A stretch of 64,000 nt of DNA. Origin: Pseudogulbenkiania subflava DSM 22618. GTDB taxonomy: Bacteria > Pseudomonadota > Gammaproteobacteria > Burkholderiales > Chromobacteriaceae. This document shows positions 55,954 to 64,000 of the stretch, one piece after another. The stretch covers positions 110,993 to 174,992 of the forward strand of contig NZ_FXAG01000008.1 in the NCBI RefSeq assembly GCF_900177275.1, written 5' to 3'. The notes beneath the pieces were generated by a model that was given only the letters and a program-made list of their open reading frames with translations, searched no databases and had not been told where the DNA came from. The position numbers and the translations under genes were made by a program. Position 1 is the first letter of the stretch. Each line of letters begins with the position of its first letter.

Positions 55954-57243
55954 TCAGCGCGTCAGCGAGGCCAGCACCTCGAAGTAATCGGGGAAGGTCT
56001 TGGCGACGCACTTGGGGTCGTTGATGACCACCGGGGTGCCCATCAGCGCCACCAGCGAGAAACACATCGCCATGCGGTGGTCGTCGTAGGTGTCGATCTC
56101 AGCGTTGGGCGTCAGCGCCGCCGGCGGGGTGATGCGGATGTAGTCGCGGCCTTCCTCCACCGTGGCGCCGACCTTGCGTAGTTCGGTCGCCATCGCCGAC
56201 AGGCGGTCGGTTTCCTTGACGCGCCAGCTTTCCACGTTGCGGATGGTGGTGGTGCCGCCGGCCGCCAGCGCCGCCACGGCGATGGTCATCGCGGCGTCCG
56301 GGATGTGGTTGAGGTCGACGTCCAGTGCCTTGAGGCCGCCGGCCGGGGCGCTGGCCTCGATCCAGTTGTCGCCCATGCTGATGGTCGCACCCATCTGGCG
56401 CAGCGTGTCGGCGAACTTCACGTCGCCCTGGATACTGTCGCGGCCAACGCCTTCCACTCGCACCGGCCCGCCGGCGATCGCCCCGGCAGCAAGGAAGTAC
56501 GAGGCGCTGGAAGCGTCACCCTCGACGTGGATCTCGCCCGGCGAGAGGTAGCTCTGCCCGGCGGCGATGGTGAAGCGCTGCCAGCCCTGGCGCTCGACCT
56601 TGACGCCGAAGCGCGCCATCAGGTTCAGCGTGATCTCGATATAGGGTTTGGAGATCAGCTCGCCGACCACCTCGATGGTCACAGCCTCGCCGGTCAGCGG
56701 CAGCGCCATCAACAGCGCGGTGAGGAACTGGCTCGACACGTTGCCCTTGACCGGGATCACCCGGCCGGCGTCGATCGTCGCCGGCGCGATCGCCAGCGGC
56801 GGGAAGCCCGCGTTGCCGAGGTAACGGATGTCGGCGCCGGCCACGCGCAGCGCGTCGACCAGGTCGCCGATCGGCCGCTCGTGCATGCGCGCCACGCCGG
56901 AGAGCTGGTACTCGCCCTGCATCAGCGCCAGCGCCGCGGTCAGCGGGCGGAAGGCGGTGCCGGCGTTGCCCAGGAACAATTCGGCCTGTTTCACCGGAAA
57001 CGCCCCGCCCACGCCGTGTACCACGAAGTCGCGGCTGTTGCCGACCTGCTCGATGGTCACGCCCAGCAGGCGCAGCGCGCCCAGCATGTGGCGGATATCA
57101 TCGGAGTCGAGCAACTCGCGTACCAGCGTCTTGCCCTGGGCCAGTGCGGCCAGCAGCAGGGTGCGGTTCGATATGCTCTTGGAGCCGGGCAGGCGGATGG
57201 TGCCCGACAGGCGGGGGGAGGGCGAAAGAAGCAGCTGTTCCAT
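55954..57243 (-). CDS. aroA: 3-phosphoshikimate 1-carboxyvinyltransferase (EPSP synthase)
   Basis: A 429-residue EPSP synthase that joins shikimate-3-phosphate with [36 protein letters not shown] (class I type loop) and YDDHRMAM are the substrate and PEP-binding signatures. The ATG at 57241-57243 agrees with the family start. It is read leftward and is divergent from cmk. In many betaproteobacteria it lies between tyrA and cmk in the same direction, so the segment holding aroA and the MazG-like gene appears inverted here. Confidence 0.96.
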   Translation of the reverse strand: MEQLLLSPSPRLSGTIRLPGSKSISNRTLLLAALAQGKTLVRELLDSDDIRHMLGALRLLGVTIEQVGNSRDFVVHGVGGAFPVKQAELFLGNAGTAFRPLTAALALMQGEYQLSGVARMHERPIGDLVDALRVAGADIRYLGNAGFPPLAIAPATIDAGRVIPVKGNVSSQFLTALLMALPLTGEAVTIEVVGELISKPYIEITLNLMARFGVKVERQGWQRFTIAAGQSYLSPGEIHVEGDASSASYFLAAGAIAGGPVRVEGVGRDSIQGDVKFADTLRQMGATISMGDNWIEASAPAGGLKALDVDLNHIPDAAMTIAVAALAAGGTTTIRNVESWRVKETDRLSAMATELRKVGATVEEGRDYIRITPPAALTPNAEIDTYDDHRMAMCFSLVALMGTPVVINDPKCVAKTFPDYFEVLASLTR

Positions 57244-57559
57244 GGAGTCGGATTCTTGAACGGTTCGGTCTGGGTCATCGCGGCACGACACCAGATCGCA
57301 CCGCCTTTGGCTCTCCACTGTACCTGTGTGGCTGCTGTCTAGGCAAACCTGGCCTGTACGTCAGGCAGCGCTCATCGGGGCGGTGCGGAAGACCTCGTTG
57401 ACACCGCGAGTGCCCGGTCGCTTCTTCCTGCCCGCTCGTGGCCGGACGGCGTGTGGCTCGCCGCGCTATTCCCAGGCCCCGGGGCCGCGCCGGCTGAGCT
57501 AGAATGAACCCTTTTTCCGGTTCGCTTCGGCCAACCCCATTGCTCAGGTTTTTCTCGAC
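57244..57559. other. Divergent aroA/cmk intergenic region
   Basis: A 316-bp gap without a supported gene. TAGAAT (57500-57505) is a likely -10 box for cmk, and a CTTCGGCCAAC repeat lies at 57535-57545, 15 nt before the cmk start. The aroA promoter should be in the left part but is not obvious. Confidence 0.5.
57535..57545 (+). repeat. TTCGGCCAAC-type repeat, intergenic copy in the cmk leader
   Basis: CTTCGGCCAAC in the untranslated leader of cmk, between its -10 box and start codon. Confidence 0.6.
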
Positions 57560-58228
57560 ATGACCGTACCCGTCATCACCATCGATGGACCCTCCGCCTC
57601 CGGCAAGGGCACCGTGGCCGCCCTGGTGGCCGACCAGCTCGGATTCCACTATCTCGATTCCGGCTCGCTCTACCGGCTGGTAGCCTTGCTCGCCATCCGC
57701 CGCGGCATCCCCATGGAGGACGAGGCCGTGTTGGCCGAGGCGGCGCGCCAACTGCCGGTTGCCTTTGCCGATGGCACGGTCTGGCTCGACGGCGAAGACG
57801 CCGGCGACGCCATCCGCGGTGAGGAGGTGGGCATGGGGGCCTCGCGGGTCGGCGCACTGCCCGCGGTGCGGGCCGCGCTGCTCGAGCGCCAGCGCGCCTT
57901 CCGCCAGGAGCCCGGCCTGGTGACCGACGGCCGCGACATGGGGTCGGTAGTATTTCCCGCCGCCACGCTGAAGGTTTTTCTCACCGCCAGCGCCGACGAG
58001 CGCGCCAGCCGACGCTATAAGCAGTTGATCGGCAAGGGGGAATCTGCTAATCTCCAAAAGATTAAGCAGGACATAGTCGATCGTGATGCGCGCGATGCCG
58101 CCAGAGCGGTCGCTCCCCTGCGTCAGGAGCCGGATGCCACACTGCTTGATACCACTGAAATGACAATCGACCAAGCAGTCGATGCCGTCGTGCAGTGGTT
58201 CAAGGAGCGACAGGCCTCCGGCCTCTAA
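57560..58228 (+). CDS. cmk: Cytidylate kinase
   Basis: A 222-residue kinase that phosphorylates CMP and dCMP. The P-loop is GPSASGKGTVA (about 9-19), the acceptor region is YLDSGSLYRLVAL, and DGRDMGSVVFPAA (about 121-133) is the NMP-binding signature. The chain is of normal length. It precedes rpsA by 91 bp, a pairing kept throughout proteobacteria. Confidence 0.97.
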   Translation: MTVPVITIDGPSASGKGTVAALVADQLGFHYLDSGSLYRLVALLAIRRGIPMEDEAVLAEAARQLPVAFADGTVWLDGEDAGDAIRGEEVGMGASRVGALPAVRAALLERQRAFRQEPGLVTDGRDMGSVVFPAATLKVFLTASADERASRRYKQLIGKGESANLQKIKQDIVDRDARDAARAVAPLRQEPDATLLDTTEMTIDQAVDAVVQWFKERQASGL

Positions 58229-58319
58229 TTTTTTTAGCACCCGTCTTTGCTGCAGTGCAAGGGCGGTATCTCAACCACTAACCCGCGTGCCGCAAGGCAT
58301 GCACGTGTGAGTAATCTTA

Positions 58320-60023
58320 ATGACTACCCTCGCTATGGAAAACTTCGCCCAGCTGTTCGAAGAAAGCCTCACCCTTCATGACATGCGCGTAGGCGAAGTG
58401 ATCACGGCCGAAGTTGTTGGCCTTGATTCCAACTTTGTAACCGTGAACGCCGGCCTCAAGTCCGAGTCGCTGATTCCGGTTGAAGAATTCAAGGCCGATA
58501 GCGGCGTTATCGAAGTGGCTATCGGCGACTTCGTGACCGTGGCCATCGACGCGCTGGAAAACGGCTTCGGCGAAACCAAGCTGTCGCGCGAAAAAGCCAA
58601 GCGCCTGGCCGCCTGGATCGAGCTGGAAGAAGCCTTGGAAGCCGGCACCATCATGTCCGGCCTGATCAGCGGCAAGGTCAAGGGTGGTCTGACCGTCATG
58701 GTCAACGGCATCCGCGCCTTCCTGCCGGGCTCCCTGGTCGACGTACGTCCGGTGAAAGACACCACCCCGTACGAAGGCAAGCAGGTCGAGTTCAAGGTCA
58801 TCAAGCTGGACCGCAAGCGCAACAACGTGGTGGTATCCCGCCGCGCCGTGCTGGAAGAAACCCTGGGCGAAGAGCGCAAGGCTCTGCTGGAAACCCTGTG
58901 CGAAGGCGCAGTGGTCAAGGGTATCGTCAAGAACATCACCGACTACGGTGCGTTCGTTGACCTGGGCGGCATCGACGGTCTGCTGCACATCACCGACCTG
59001 GCATGGCGCCGCGTCAAGCACCCGTCCGAAGTCCTCGCCGTGGGCGACGAAGTCGAAGCCAAGGTGCTCAAGTTCGACCAGGAAAAGAACCGCGTTTCGC
59101 TGGGCCTCAAGCAGCTGGGCGACGACCCGTGGGTTGGTCTGTCCCGTCGCTACCCGTCCGGTACCCGCCTGTTCGGCAAGGTGACCAACCTGACCGACTA
59201 CGGTGCGTTCGTTGAAATCGAACAAGGTATCGAAGGTCTGGTGCACGTGTCCGAAATGGACTGGACCAACAAGAACGTACACCCGTCCAAGGTGGTTCAA
59301 GTTGGCGACGAAGTCGAAGTCATGATCCTCGAGATCGACGAAGACCGCCGTCGTATCAGCCTCGGCATGAAGCAGTGCATGGCCAACCCGTGGGACGATT
59401 TCGCTGCGACCTACAAGAAGGGCGACAAGCTGGTCGGCGCCATCAAGTCGATCACCGACTTCGGCGTGTTCGTGGGTCTGCCGGGCGGCATCGACGGCCT
59501 GGTTCACCTGTCCGACCTGTCCTGGAGCGAAGCTGGCGAAGAAGCCGTGCGCAAGTTCAAGAAGGGCGACGAGGTTGAAGCCGTTGTTCTGTCCATCGAC
59601 GTGGAAAAAGAGCGTATCTCCCTGGGCATCAAGCAGCTCGAAGGCGATCCGTTCAACAACTACGTTGCCATGAACGACAAGGGCGCCCTGGTCAAGGGTA
59701 CCGTGAAGTCGCTGGACGCCAAGGGCGCCGTGATTCAGCTGGACGGTGACGTCGAAGGCTACCTGCGTGCTTCCGAAGTATCCCGCGACCGCGTGGAAGA
59801 CATCCGCACCCACCTGAAGGAAGGTGACGAAGTTGAGGCCGTGATCATTGCTGTCGATCGCAAGAGCCGCAACATCAGCCTGTCCATCAAGGCCAAGGAT
59901 GCCCAGGAAGAAGGCGCTGCCCTGCGCTCCCTGGCTGCCAGCGATGCCAACGTCAGCGCTGGTACCACCAGCCTGGGCGCACTGCTGAAAGCCAAGCTGT
60001 CTTCGGGCAACAACGCTGAGTAA
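58320..60023 (+). CDS. rpsA: 30S ribosomal protein S1
   Basis: A 567-residue S1 with six S1/OB-type RNA-binding repeats in tandem, easily seen as repeated DYGAFV and KVGDEVE-like segments. Domains 3 to 6 bind mRNA and help unfold it. The ATG at 58320 starts [11 protein letters not shown]; no Shine-Dalgarno is apparent. That matches the known SD-less, autoregulated leader of this gene in other bacteria. The short leader contains a small hairpin (CGTGCC...GGCATGCACG). The ihfB gene begins 7 nt after the stop. Confidence 0.97.
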   Translation: MTTLAMENFAQLFEESLTLHDMRVGEVITAEVVGLDSNFVTVNAGLKSESLIPVEEFKADSGVIEVAIGDFVTVAIDALENGFGETKLSREKAKRLAAWIELEEALEAGTIMSGLISGKVKGGLTVMVNGIRAFLPGSLVDVRPVKDTTPYEGKQVEFKVIKLDRKRNNVVVSRRAVLEETLGEERKALLETLCEGAVVKGIVKNITDYGAFVDLGGIDGLLHITDLAWRRVKHPSEVLAVGDEVEAKVLKFDQEKNRVSLGLKQLGDDPWVGLSRRYPSGTRLFGKVTNLTDYGAFVEIEQGIEGLVHVSEMDWTNKNVHPSKVVQVGDEVEVMILEIDEDRRRISLGMKQCMANPWDDFAATYKKGDKLVGAIKSITDFGVFVGLPGGIDGLVHLSDLSWSEAGEEAVRKFKKGDEVEAVVLSIDVEKERISLGIKQLEGDPFNNYVAMNDKGALVKGTVKSLDAKGAVIQLDGDVEGYLRASEVSRDRVEDIRTHLKEGDEVEAVIIAVDRKSRNISLSIKAKDAQEEGAALRSLAASDANVSAGTTSLGALLKAKLSSGNNAE

Positions 60024-60030
60024 TGGCATC

Positions 60031-60345
60031 ATGACCAAATCTGAGCTGATTGCCAGGCTGGCGGAACGTCTTGCCGAGCGCAATTCTCAGTTGGTCTACA
60101 AGGATGCTGAGCTGGCCGTCAAGACCATTCTGGACGCGATGGCCGGCAGCCTGGCCACCGGGCAGCGCATCGAAATCCGCGGCTTCGGTAGTTTCGATCT
60201 GAACTACCGGCCGCCGCGGGTCGGGCGCAACCCGAAGTCGGGCAGCAGCGTCTCGGTTCCTGAGAAGTTTGTGCCGCATTTCAAGGCGGGCAAGGAACTG
60301 CGCGAACGGGTTGATCTCGCGCTGCTTGCCCAGGAGCAGGTCTGA
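60031..60345 (+). CDS. ihfB: Integration host factor subunit beta
   Basis: A 104-residue HU/IHF-family DNA-bending protein. [28 protein letters not shown] (about 50-77) is the beta-arm with the intercalating proline. It pairs with IHF-alpha, encoded elsewhere. It lies 7 nt after rpsA and is followed by a terminator 34 nt on. Confidence 0.97.
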   Translation: MTKSELIARLAERLAERNSQLVYKDAELAVKTILDAMAGSLATGQRIEIRGFGSFDLNYRPPRVGRNPKSGSSVSVPEKFVPHFKAGKELRERVDLALLAQEQV

Positions 60346-60378
60346 AAGGCCTGCCCTTGCTGCCTTACCAGCCCAAGC

Positions 60379-60406
60379 AAAGCGCCGCTCATCGCGGCGC
60401 TTTTTC
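60379..60406 (+). terminator. Terminator of the cmk-rpsA-ihfB unit
   Basis: AAAGCGCCGC-TCATC-GCGGCGCTTTTT: perfect stem with T-run. Confidence 0.93.
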
Positions 60407-60490
60407 GTTGTCGCCTCCCGCGCGGCTTGGGTTGTGTCAGCCAATCGTTTAAACTTGCACTCCGGCTTACTCCTTACCCCGAGAAAAACC

Positions 60491-60784
60491 ATGCGCTACG
60501 TGCTGCGTATCATCGAAGTTGTCCTCCTGGTGCTGCTGATCGCCGTGACGGTGCAGAACAGCCATCAGGTCGATTTCAAGCTGTTCTTCGGACAGGTCTG
60601 GAGCGCGCCGCTGATCGTGTTTCTGCTGGTGTTTTTCATTGCCGGAGCGGCAGTCGGCCTGTTGGCGACCTTGTCCTACTACCTGCGCCTGCGCCGCCAG
60701 CTGTCGCTGCTGAAAAAAGAATTGCGCAATCGACCGCCTTCGCCGCGCGTGGTGCACGACCCCAGCGACGCGTTGGCCGATTGA
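60491..60784 (+). CDS. lapA: Lipopolysaccharide assembly protein LapA
   Basis: A 97-residue inner-membrane protein (DUF1049) with two hydrophobic helices (about 5-20 and 38-60) joined by NSHQVDFKLFFGQ. A basic cytoplasmic tail follows (RLRRQLSLLKKELRNR). With LapB it controls LpxC turnover and so LPS synthesis. The ATG at 60491 follows GAGAAAAACC. A terminator-like hairpin separates it from lapB. Confidence 0.92.
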   Translation: MRYVLRIIEVVLLVLLIAVTVQNSHQVDFKLFFGQVWSAPLIVFLLVFFIAGAAVGLLATLSYYLRLRRQLSLLKKELRNRPPSPRVVHDPSDALAD

Positions 60785-60799
60785 AGATTACCGTTGCAA

Positions 60800-60835
60800 G
60801 CTGCCGCCCCTCTGGGCGGCAGCGGTATTTTTGTC
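60800..60835 (+). terminator. Hairpin with T-run between lapA and lapB
   Basis: GCTGCCGCCC-CTCT-GGGCGGCAGC followed by GGTATTTTTG. It looks like an attenuator or partial terminator inside the lapA-lapB unit, 15 nt before lapB. Confidence 0.6.
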
Positions 60836-60849
60836 GTTGAAGTGAAAGG

Positions 60850-62016
60850 ATGGCCTTGGAGCTCGATCTGTGGTGGTTGCTGCTGTTCCCCGCGTTTTTT
60901 GCACTGGGCTGGCTGGCGGCGCGCGTCGACATGCGTTCGGTGCTGAGGCAGGCAAAGGAAGTCCCGGCCGGTTTTTTTCGCGGCCTGGATGCCCTGGTGG
61001 AAGAAGACAGTGGCGCAGCGGTCAAGGCCCTGGCCGAAGTGGCTCGGCAGCAACCCGCCGTGCAGGAACTGCCGCTGACCTTGGGCAAGCTCTATCGCAA
61101 GCGTGGCGAGAATGACCGTGCCATCCGCTTGCATCAGCGGATGCTGGAATCCACCGATTTGCCGGCCGAACAACGCGACGCCGTGCGTTTCGAGCTGGCG
61201 CAGGACTTCCGCAAGGCCGGCCTGGTCGACCGTGCCGAAGAGATTTTGCTCAAACTGCTCAATGGCAATATGGGGCGCTCGGCGCGGCGTCAGCTGCTTG
61301 ACATCTACCAACAGGACCGCGATTGGGAAAAGGCCATCGCCACAGCCAAGGAATTGCGCAACGACGCCCACTCCTACCAGCACGAGGTGGCGCAGTACCA
61401 CTGCGAGCTGGCCCAGGGTGAGTTGTACAAGTCCAATTATGCCGAGGCACGCCGCCATGTGACCGAGGCGCTGGCGGCCAACCGCAAGTGCGTGCGCGCC
61501 AGCCTGATCCTGGGTGACATCGAATTCGCCGAATGCCGCCTGGAAGAGGCCATCGCCGCCTGGCAGGGCATCGAGAAACAGAATTTCGAATACCTGTCGA
61601 TGGCCGCTGAGCGCTTGTTCGACGCGTATGAAAAACTTGGCAAGCCGAGCGAGGGGATTGCGTTGCTGCGGGGCTATCAGAAAACCTTCCCGCAATTGGA
61701 GCTGACCGATCTCTTGTATCAGAAGGTCGCCACCTACGAGGGGGAGGCGCGTGCCCTGGAAGCGGCGCGCGAGGCGGTGCATGCACGGCCCAGCCTGAAC
61801 GGGGTGTACCGACTGATCGAGTCGCAGATGGACGGTTTGAGTCCGGAGGGCCGTGCCGATGCCGAGGTCATTCGTGCCCTGGTATCCAAACATGCACAGC
61901 GGCTCACCGTGCATCGCTGCAAATGCTGTAACTTCCGTTCGCGCGCCTTCTTCTGGCACTGCCCGGCCTGCGGCGAATGGGAGAGCTTCACCCCCAACCG
62001 TTCGGAGATTCACTAA
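60850..62016 (+). CDS. lapB: Lipopolysaccharide assembly protein LapB (YciM)
   Basis: A 388-residue protein. An N-terminal membrane helix (about 6-24) anchors it. Nine or so TPR-like repeats fill the middle, and the C-terminus is a rubredoxin-like metal knuckle (CKCCN ... HCPACGEW, about 357-377). It guides LpxC to FtsH and tunes LPS synthesis. AAAGG precedes the ATG. It is cotranscribed with lapA apart from the hairpin in between. Confidence 0.95.
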   Translation: MALELDLWWLLLFPAFFALGWLAARVDMRSVLRQAKEVPAGFFRGLDALVEEDSGAAVKALAEVARQQPAVQELPLTLGKLYRKRGENDRAIRLHQRMLESTDLPAEQRDAVRFELAQDFRKAGLVDRAEEILLKLLNGNMGRSARRQLLDIYQQDRDWEKAIATAKELRNDAHSYQHEVAQYHCELAQGELYKSNYAEARRHVTEALAANRKCVRASLILGDIEFAECRLEEAIAAWQGIEKQNFEYLSMAAERLFDAYEKLGKPSEGIALLRGYQKTFPQLELTDLLYQKVATYEGEARALEAAREAVHARPSLNGVYRLIESQMDGLSPEGRADAEVIRALVSKHAQRLTVHRCKCCNFRSRAFFWHCPACGEWESFTPNRSEIH

Positions 62017-62070
62017 ACGCCCATTTCATTAGGCGGCTGCGCTTTTGCACCCCGCGTGCCGGCAGACTGT

Positions 62071-62130
62071 GTGCGAGTCCAGCGCTGAGCCAAGCTGAGA
62101 TTGGCTCGCAAGGATGCGCCCAGCGAGGCG
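62071..62130 (+). repeat. Dispersed intergenic stem-loop repeat, copy 2
   Basis: Shares GTGC-AGTCCA-CGCTGAGCCAA and GAGATTGGC-CGCAAGGAT blocks with 32689-32750. The internal arms GAGCCAA and TTGGCTC pair perfectly. It lies in the 222-bp lapB-pyrF gap. Confidence 0.65.
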
Positions 62131-62238
62131 GAATACCCTGGTCCTTACGTGCCTTGGGTTTCTGTTCACTGACCGCTCTTCCGCTGCCTTGGCCCGCCCG
62201 CCTACTGAAACGGGCTTTAAATCGTTTCAGGAGTTTGT

Positions 62239-62985
62239 ATGAATCCTCTGGTTTCGGCCAACCTGTCCGGAGCGCCTGTGTCTCCGGTCGTCGTCGCGCT
62301 GGATTTCGCCGACGCCAACAGCGCGCTCGCTTTTGCCGCTCGACTTGATCCCGCCGAATGCCGCGTCAAGGTGGGCAAGGAGCTGTTTACCGCGTCCGGC
62401 CGCGCGCTGGTGGAGAGCCTGGCCGCACGCGGCTTCCAGGTCTTCCTCGACCTCAAGTTCCACGACATTCCCAACACCGTGGCGCACGCCTGCAAGGTGG
62501 CGGCCGAGGCCGGGGTATGGATGGTCAACGTGCACGCTTCCGGTGGGCGCCGCATGATGACGGCGGCGCGCGAGGCGCTGGAACAGTACAGCCAACGCCC
62601 ACTGTTGATCGCTGTCACCGTGCTCACCAGCATGGAGGCCGCCGACCTGGCCGAAATCGGCATCACCGTTCCGCCGCAAGAGCAGGTGCTGCGCCTGGCT
62701 CGCCTGACGCGCGACAGCGGTCTCGACGGCGTGGTGTGTTCGGCGCAGGAGGCCTCGCTGCTCAAGACTGAGTTGGGGACCGAATTCAAGCTGGTCACCC
62801 CGGGCATCCGCCTGCCCGACAGCGCCGCGGACGATCAACGCCGCGTGATGACGCCGACCGCCGCGCTCGCCGCCGGCGCCGACTACCTGGTGATCGGCCG
62901 TCCGATCACCAAAGCCGCCGAGCCGCTGGAGGTGCTATGCAAGATCAACCAGGATATCGCTCACTTCCGGACGACCCAAGCATGA
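62239..62985 (+). CDS. pyrF: Orotidine 5'-phosphate decarboxylase
   Basis: A 248-residue OMP decarboxylase for UMP synthesis. Key segments are [15 protein letters not shown], the active-site [13 protein letters not shown] (Lys and Asp network), [20 protein letters not shown] and [10 protein letters not shown] leading [13 protein letters not shown] is unusual and contains the TTCGGCCAAC repeat as VSAN. The stop overlaps the next ATG (ATGA). Confidence 0.96.
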   Translation: MNPLVSANLSGAPVSPVVVALDFADANSALAFAARLDPAECRVKVGKELFTASGRALVESLAARGFQVFLDLKFHDIPNTVAHACKVAAEAGVWMVNVHASGGRRMMTAAREALEQYSQRPLLIAVTVLTSMEAADLAEIGITVPPQEQVLRLARLTRDSGLDGVVCSAQEASLLKTELGTEFKLVTPGIRLPDSAADDQRRVMTPTAALAAGADYLVIGRPITKAAEPLEVLCKINQDIAHFRTTQA

Positions 62986-64000
62986 AAATTACCGTTATCG
63001 GATCGGGCTACGTCGGCCTGGTCACCGGCACCTGCCTTGCCGAGGTCGGCAACGAGGTGTGCTGCCTCGATGTCGACCCGGCCAAGATCGCGCTGCTGCA
63101 GGCCGGCGGCATCCCGATCTACGAACCGGGTCTGGACGACATGGTGCACCGTAACGTCGCCGCCGGCCGTCTGCATTTCACCACCGATGTGGCCGAATCG
63201 GTCGCTTTCGGTGACATCCAGTTCATCGCCGTCGGCACCCCGCCGGACGAGGACGGTTCGGCCGACCTGCAATACGTGCTGGCCGCGGCGCGCAACATCG
63301 GCCGCTACATGGACGGCTACAAGGTCGTCGTCGACAAGTCCACGGTGCCGGTCGGCACCGCCGACAAGGTCAGAGCCGCGCTCGCCGAGGTGCTGGCCGA
63401 GCGTGACGTCCAGCTCGACTACAGCGTGGTGTCCAACCCGGAATTCCTCAAGGAAGGCGCGGCGATCGAGGACTTCATGAAGCCCGACCGCATCGTGGTC
63501 GGCGCCGAGGACGAGCGCGCCGTCGAGATGATGCGCCGTCTGTACGCGCCGTTCCAGCGCAATCATGAGCGCATCCTGTTCATGGACGTGCGTAGCGCCG
63601 AACTGACTAAGTACGCCGCCAACGCCATGCTGGCGACGCGCATCTCGTTCATGAACGAACTGGCCAACCTGGCCGAGACGCTGGGCGCCGATATCGAGTT
63701 GGTGCGCCGCGGCATCGGCTCCGACCCGCGCATCGGCTACCACTTCCTCTATCCGGGGGCCGGCTACGGCGGCTCGTGCTTCCCCAAGGACGTCAAGGCG
63801 CTGGTCAGCAGCGGCAAGGCCCACGGCCATACCTTGCGCGTGCTGGACGCCGTGGAAGCCGCCAACGACGCGCAGAAGCTGCGCCTGGTGGAGAAGGCTG
63901 TGGCGCGCTTCGGCGAGGACCTGTCCGGATGCCGCTTCGCGCTGTGGGGGCTGGCCTTCAAGCCCAACACCGACGACATGCGCGAGGCGCCGAGCCGGGT
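62982..64000 (+). CDS. ugd: UDP-glucose 6-dehydrogenase (partial, runs off the window)
   Basis: The first 340 or so residues of a UDP-glucose/GDP-mannose dehydrogenase-family enzyme. [21 protein letters not shown] is the NAD motif, [14 protein letters not shown] and [15 protein letters not shown] follow, and the nucleophile cysteine is in [14 protein letters not shown]. It oxidises UDP-glucose to UDP-glucuronate for capsule, LPS or exopolysaccharide. It overlaps pyrF by ATGA. The C-terminal UDP-binding domain lies beyond the window. Confidence 0.93.
   Translation, partial: MKITVIGSGYVGLVTGTCLAEVGNEVCCLDVDPAKIALLQAGGIPIYEPGLDDMVHRNVAAGRLHFTTDVAESVAFGDIQFIAVGTPPDEDGSADLQYVLAAARNIGRYMDGYKVVVDKSTVPVGTADKVRAALAEVLAERDVQLDYSVVSNPEFLKEGAAIEDFMKPDRIVVGAEDERAVEMMRRLYAPFQRNHERILFMDVRSAELTKYAANAMLATRISFMNELANLAETLGADIELVRRGIGSDPRIGYHFLYPGAGYGGSCFPKDVKALVSSGKAHGHTLRVLDAVEAANDAQKLRLVEKAVARFGEDLSGCRFALWGLAFKPNTDDMREAPSR

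Overview
The window is a GC-rich (about two-thirds G+C) bacterial chromosome segment packed almost entirely with core genes. Gene content and order fit a betaproteobacterium of the order Neisseriales, most like the Chromobacteriaceae. Pointers are a minCDE-oxyR run (an arrangement I recall from Neisseria), a phasin, a polar-type flagellar cluster (flhB-flhA-flhF-flhG-fliA-motC), CheV- and CheZ-type chemotaxis, coq7, Glu-Q-RS, and the rpmF-plsX-fab and cmk-rpsA-ihfB-lapAB-pyrF blocks. I see no prophage, insertion sequence, CRISPR array or rRNA. The species cannot be named from sequence alone.

Layout. 1-10 kb: the end of a membrane protein, a MarR-type regulator divergent from an aminotransferase, minCDE-oxyR, a phasin, a degenerate 6-phosphogluconate-dehydrogenase homologue, ppa, coq7 and an NhaD-like antiporter. 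10-13 kb: two tandem copies of a tRNA-Glu/tRNA-Arg pair, then umuC followed 2 nt later by an exonuclease-Cho fusion gene. 13-20.5 kb: the flagellar export and regulation cluster. 20.7-22.7 kb: thyA-folA and a GntR regulator. 22.9-31.3 kb: one long leftward run cheV-cheV-cheY-cheZ-cheA-EAL/HDOD-tsaB-rimI-udg, divergent from an orphan sensor kinase. 32.8-39 kb: fdxA, gluQ, and the glycine cleavage genes gcvT-gcvH-gcvP behind a tandem glycine riboswitch. 39.2-44.8 kb: an AidB-like acyl-CoA dehydrogenase, a LemA/EF-hand membrane pair, a DUF2520 protein, an RsmI-like methylase and maf. 44.8-53.5 kb: yceD-rpmF-plsX-fabH-fabD-fabG-acpP-fabF followed by pabB-pabC. 53.6-57.2 kb: a DUF4936 protein, tyrA, a YaiI family protein, a MazG-like protein and aroA. 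57.5-64 kb: cmk-rpsA-ihfB-lapA-lapB-pyrF and the start of a UDP-glucose dehydrogenase gene that runs off the end.

The most unusual signals are as follows. (i) A 10-mer, TTCGGCCAAC, often extended to CTTCGGCCAACCTT, occurs 18 times on both strands. It is enriched between genes and once lies in an inverted arrangement, so it behaves like a DNA-uptake or repeat signal. (ii) A 6PGDH homologue has lost its substrate and catalytic residues. (iii) A Y-family polymerase gene is coupled to a DnaQ-exonuclease/Cho-nuclease fusion. (iv) An FlhG has lost both Walker-A lysines. (v) An intergenic stem-loop repeat of about 60 bp occurs at 32.7 and 62.1 kb.
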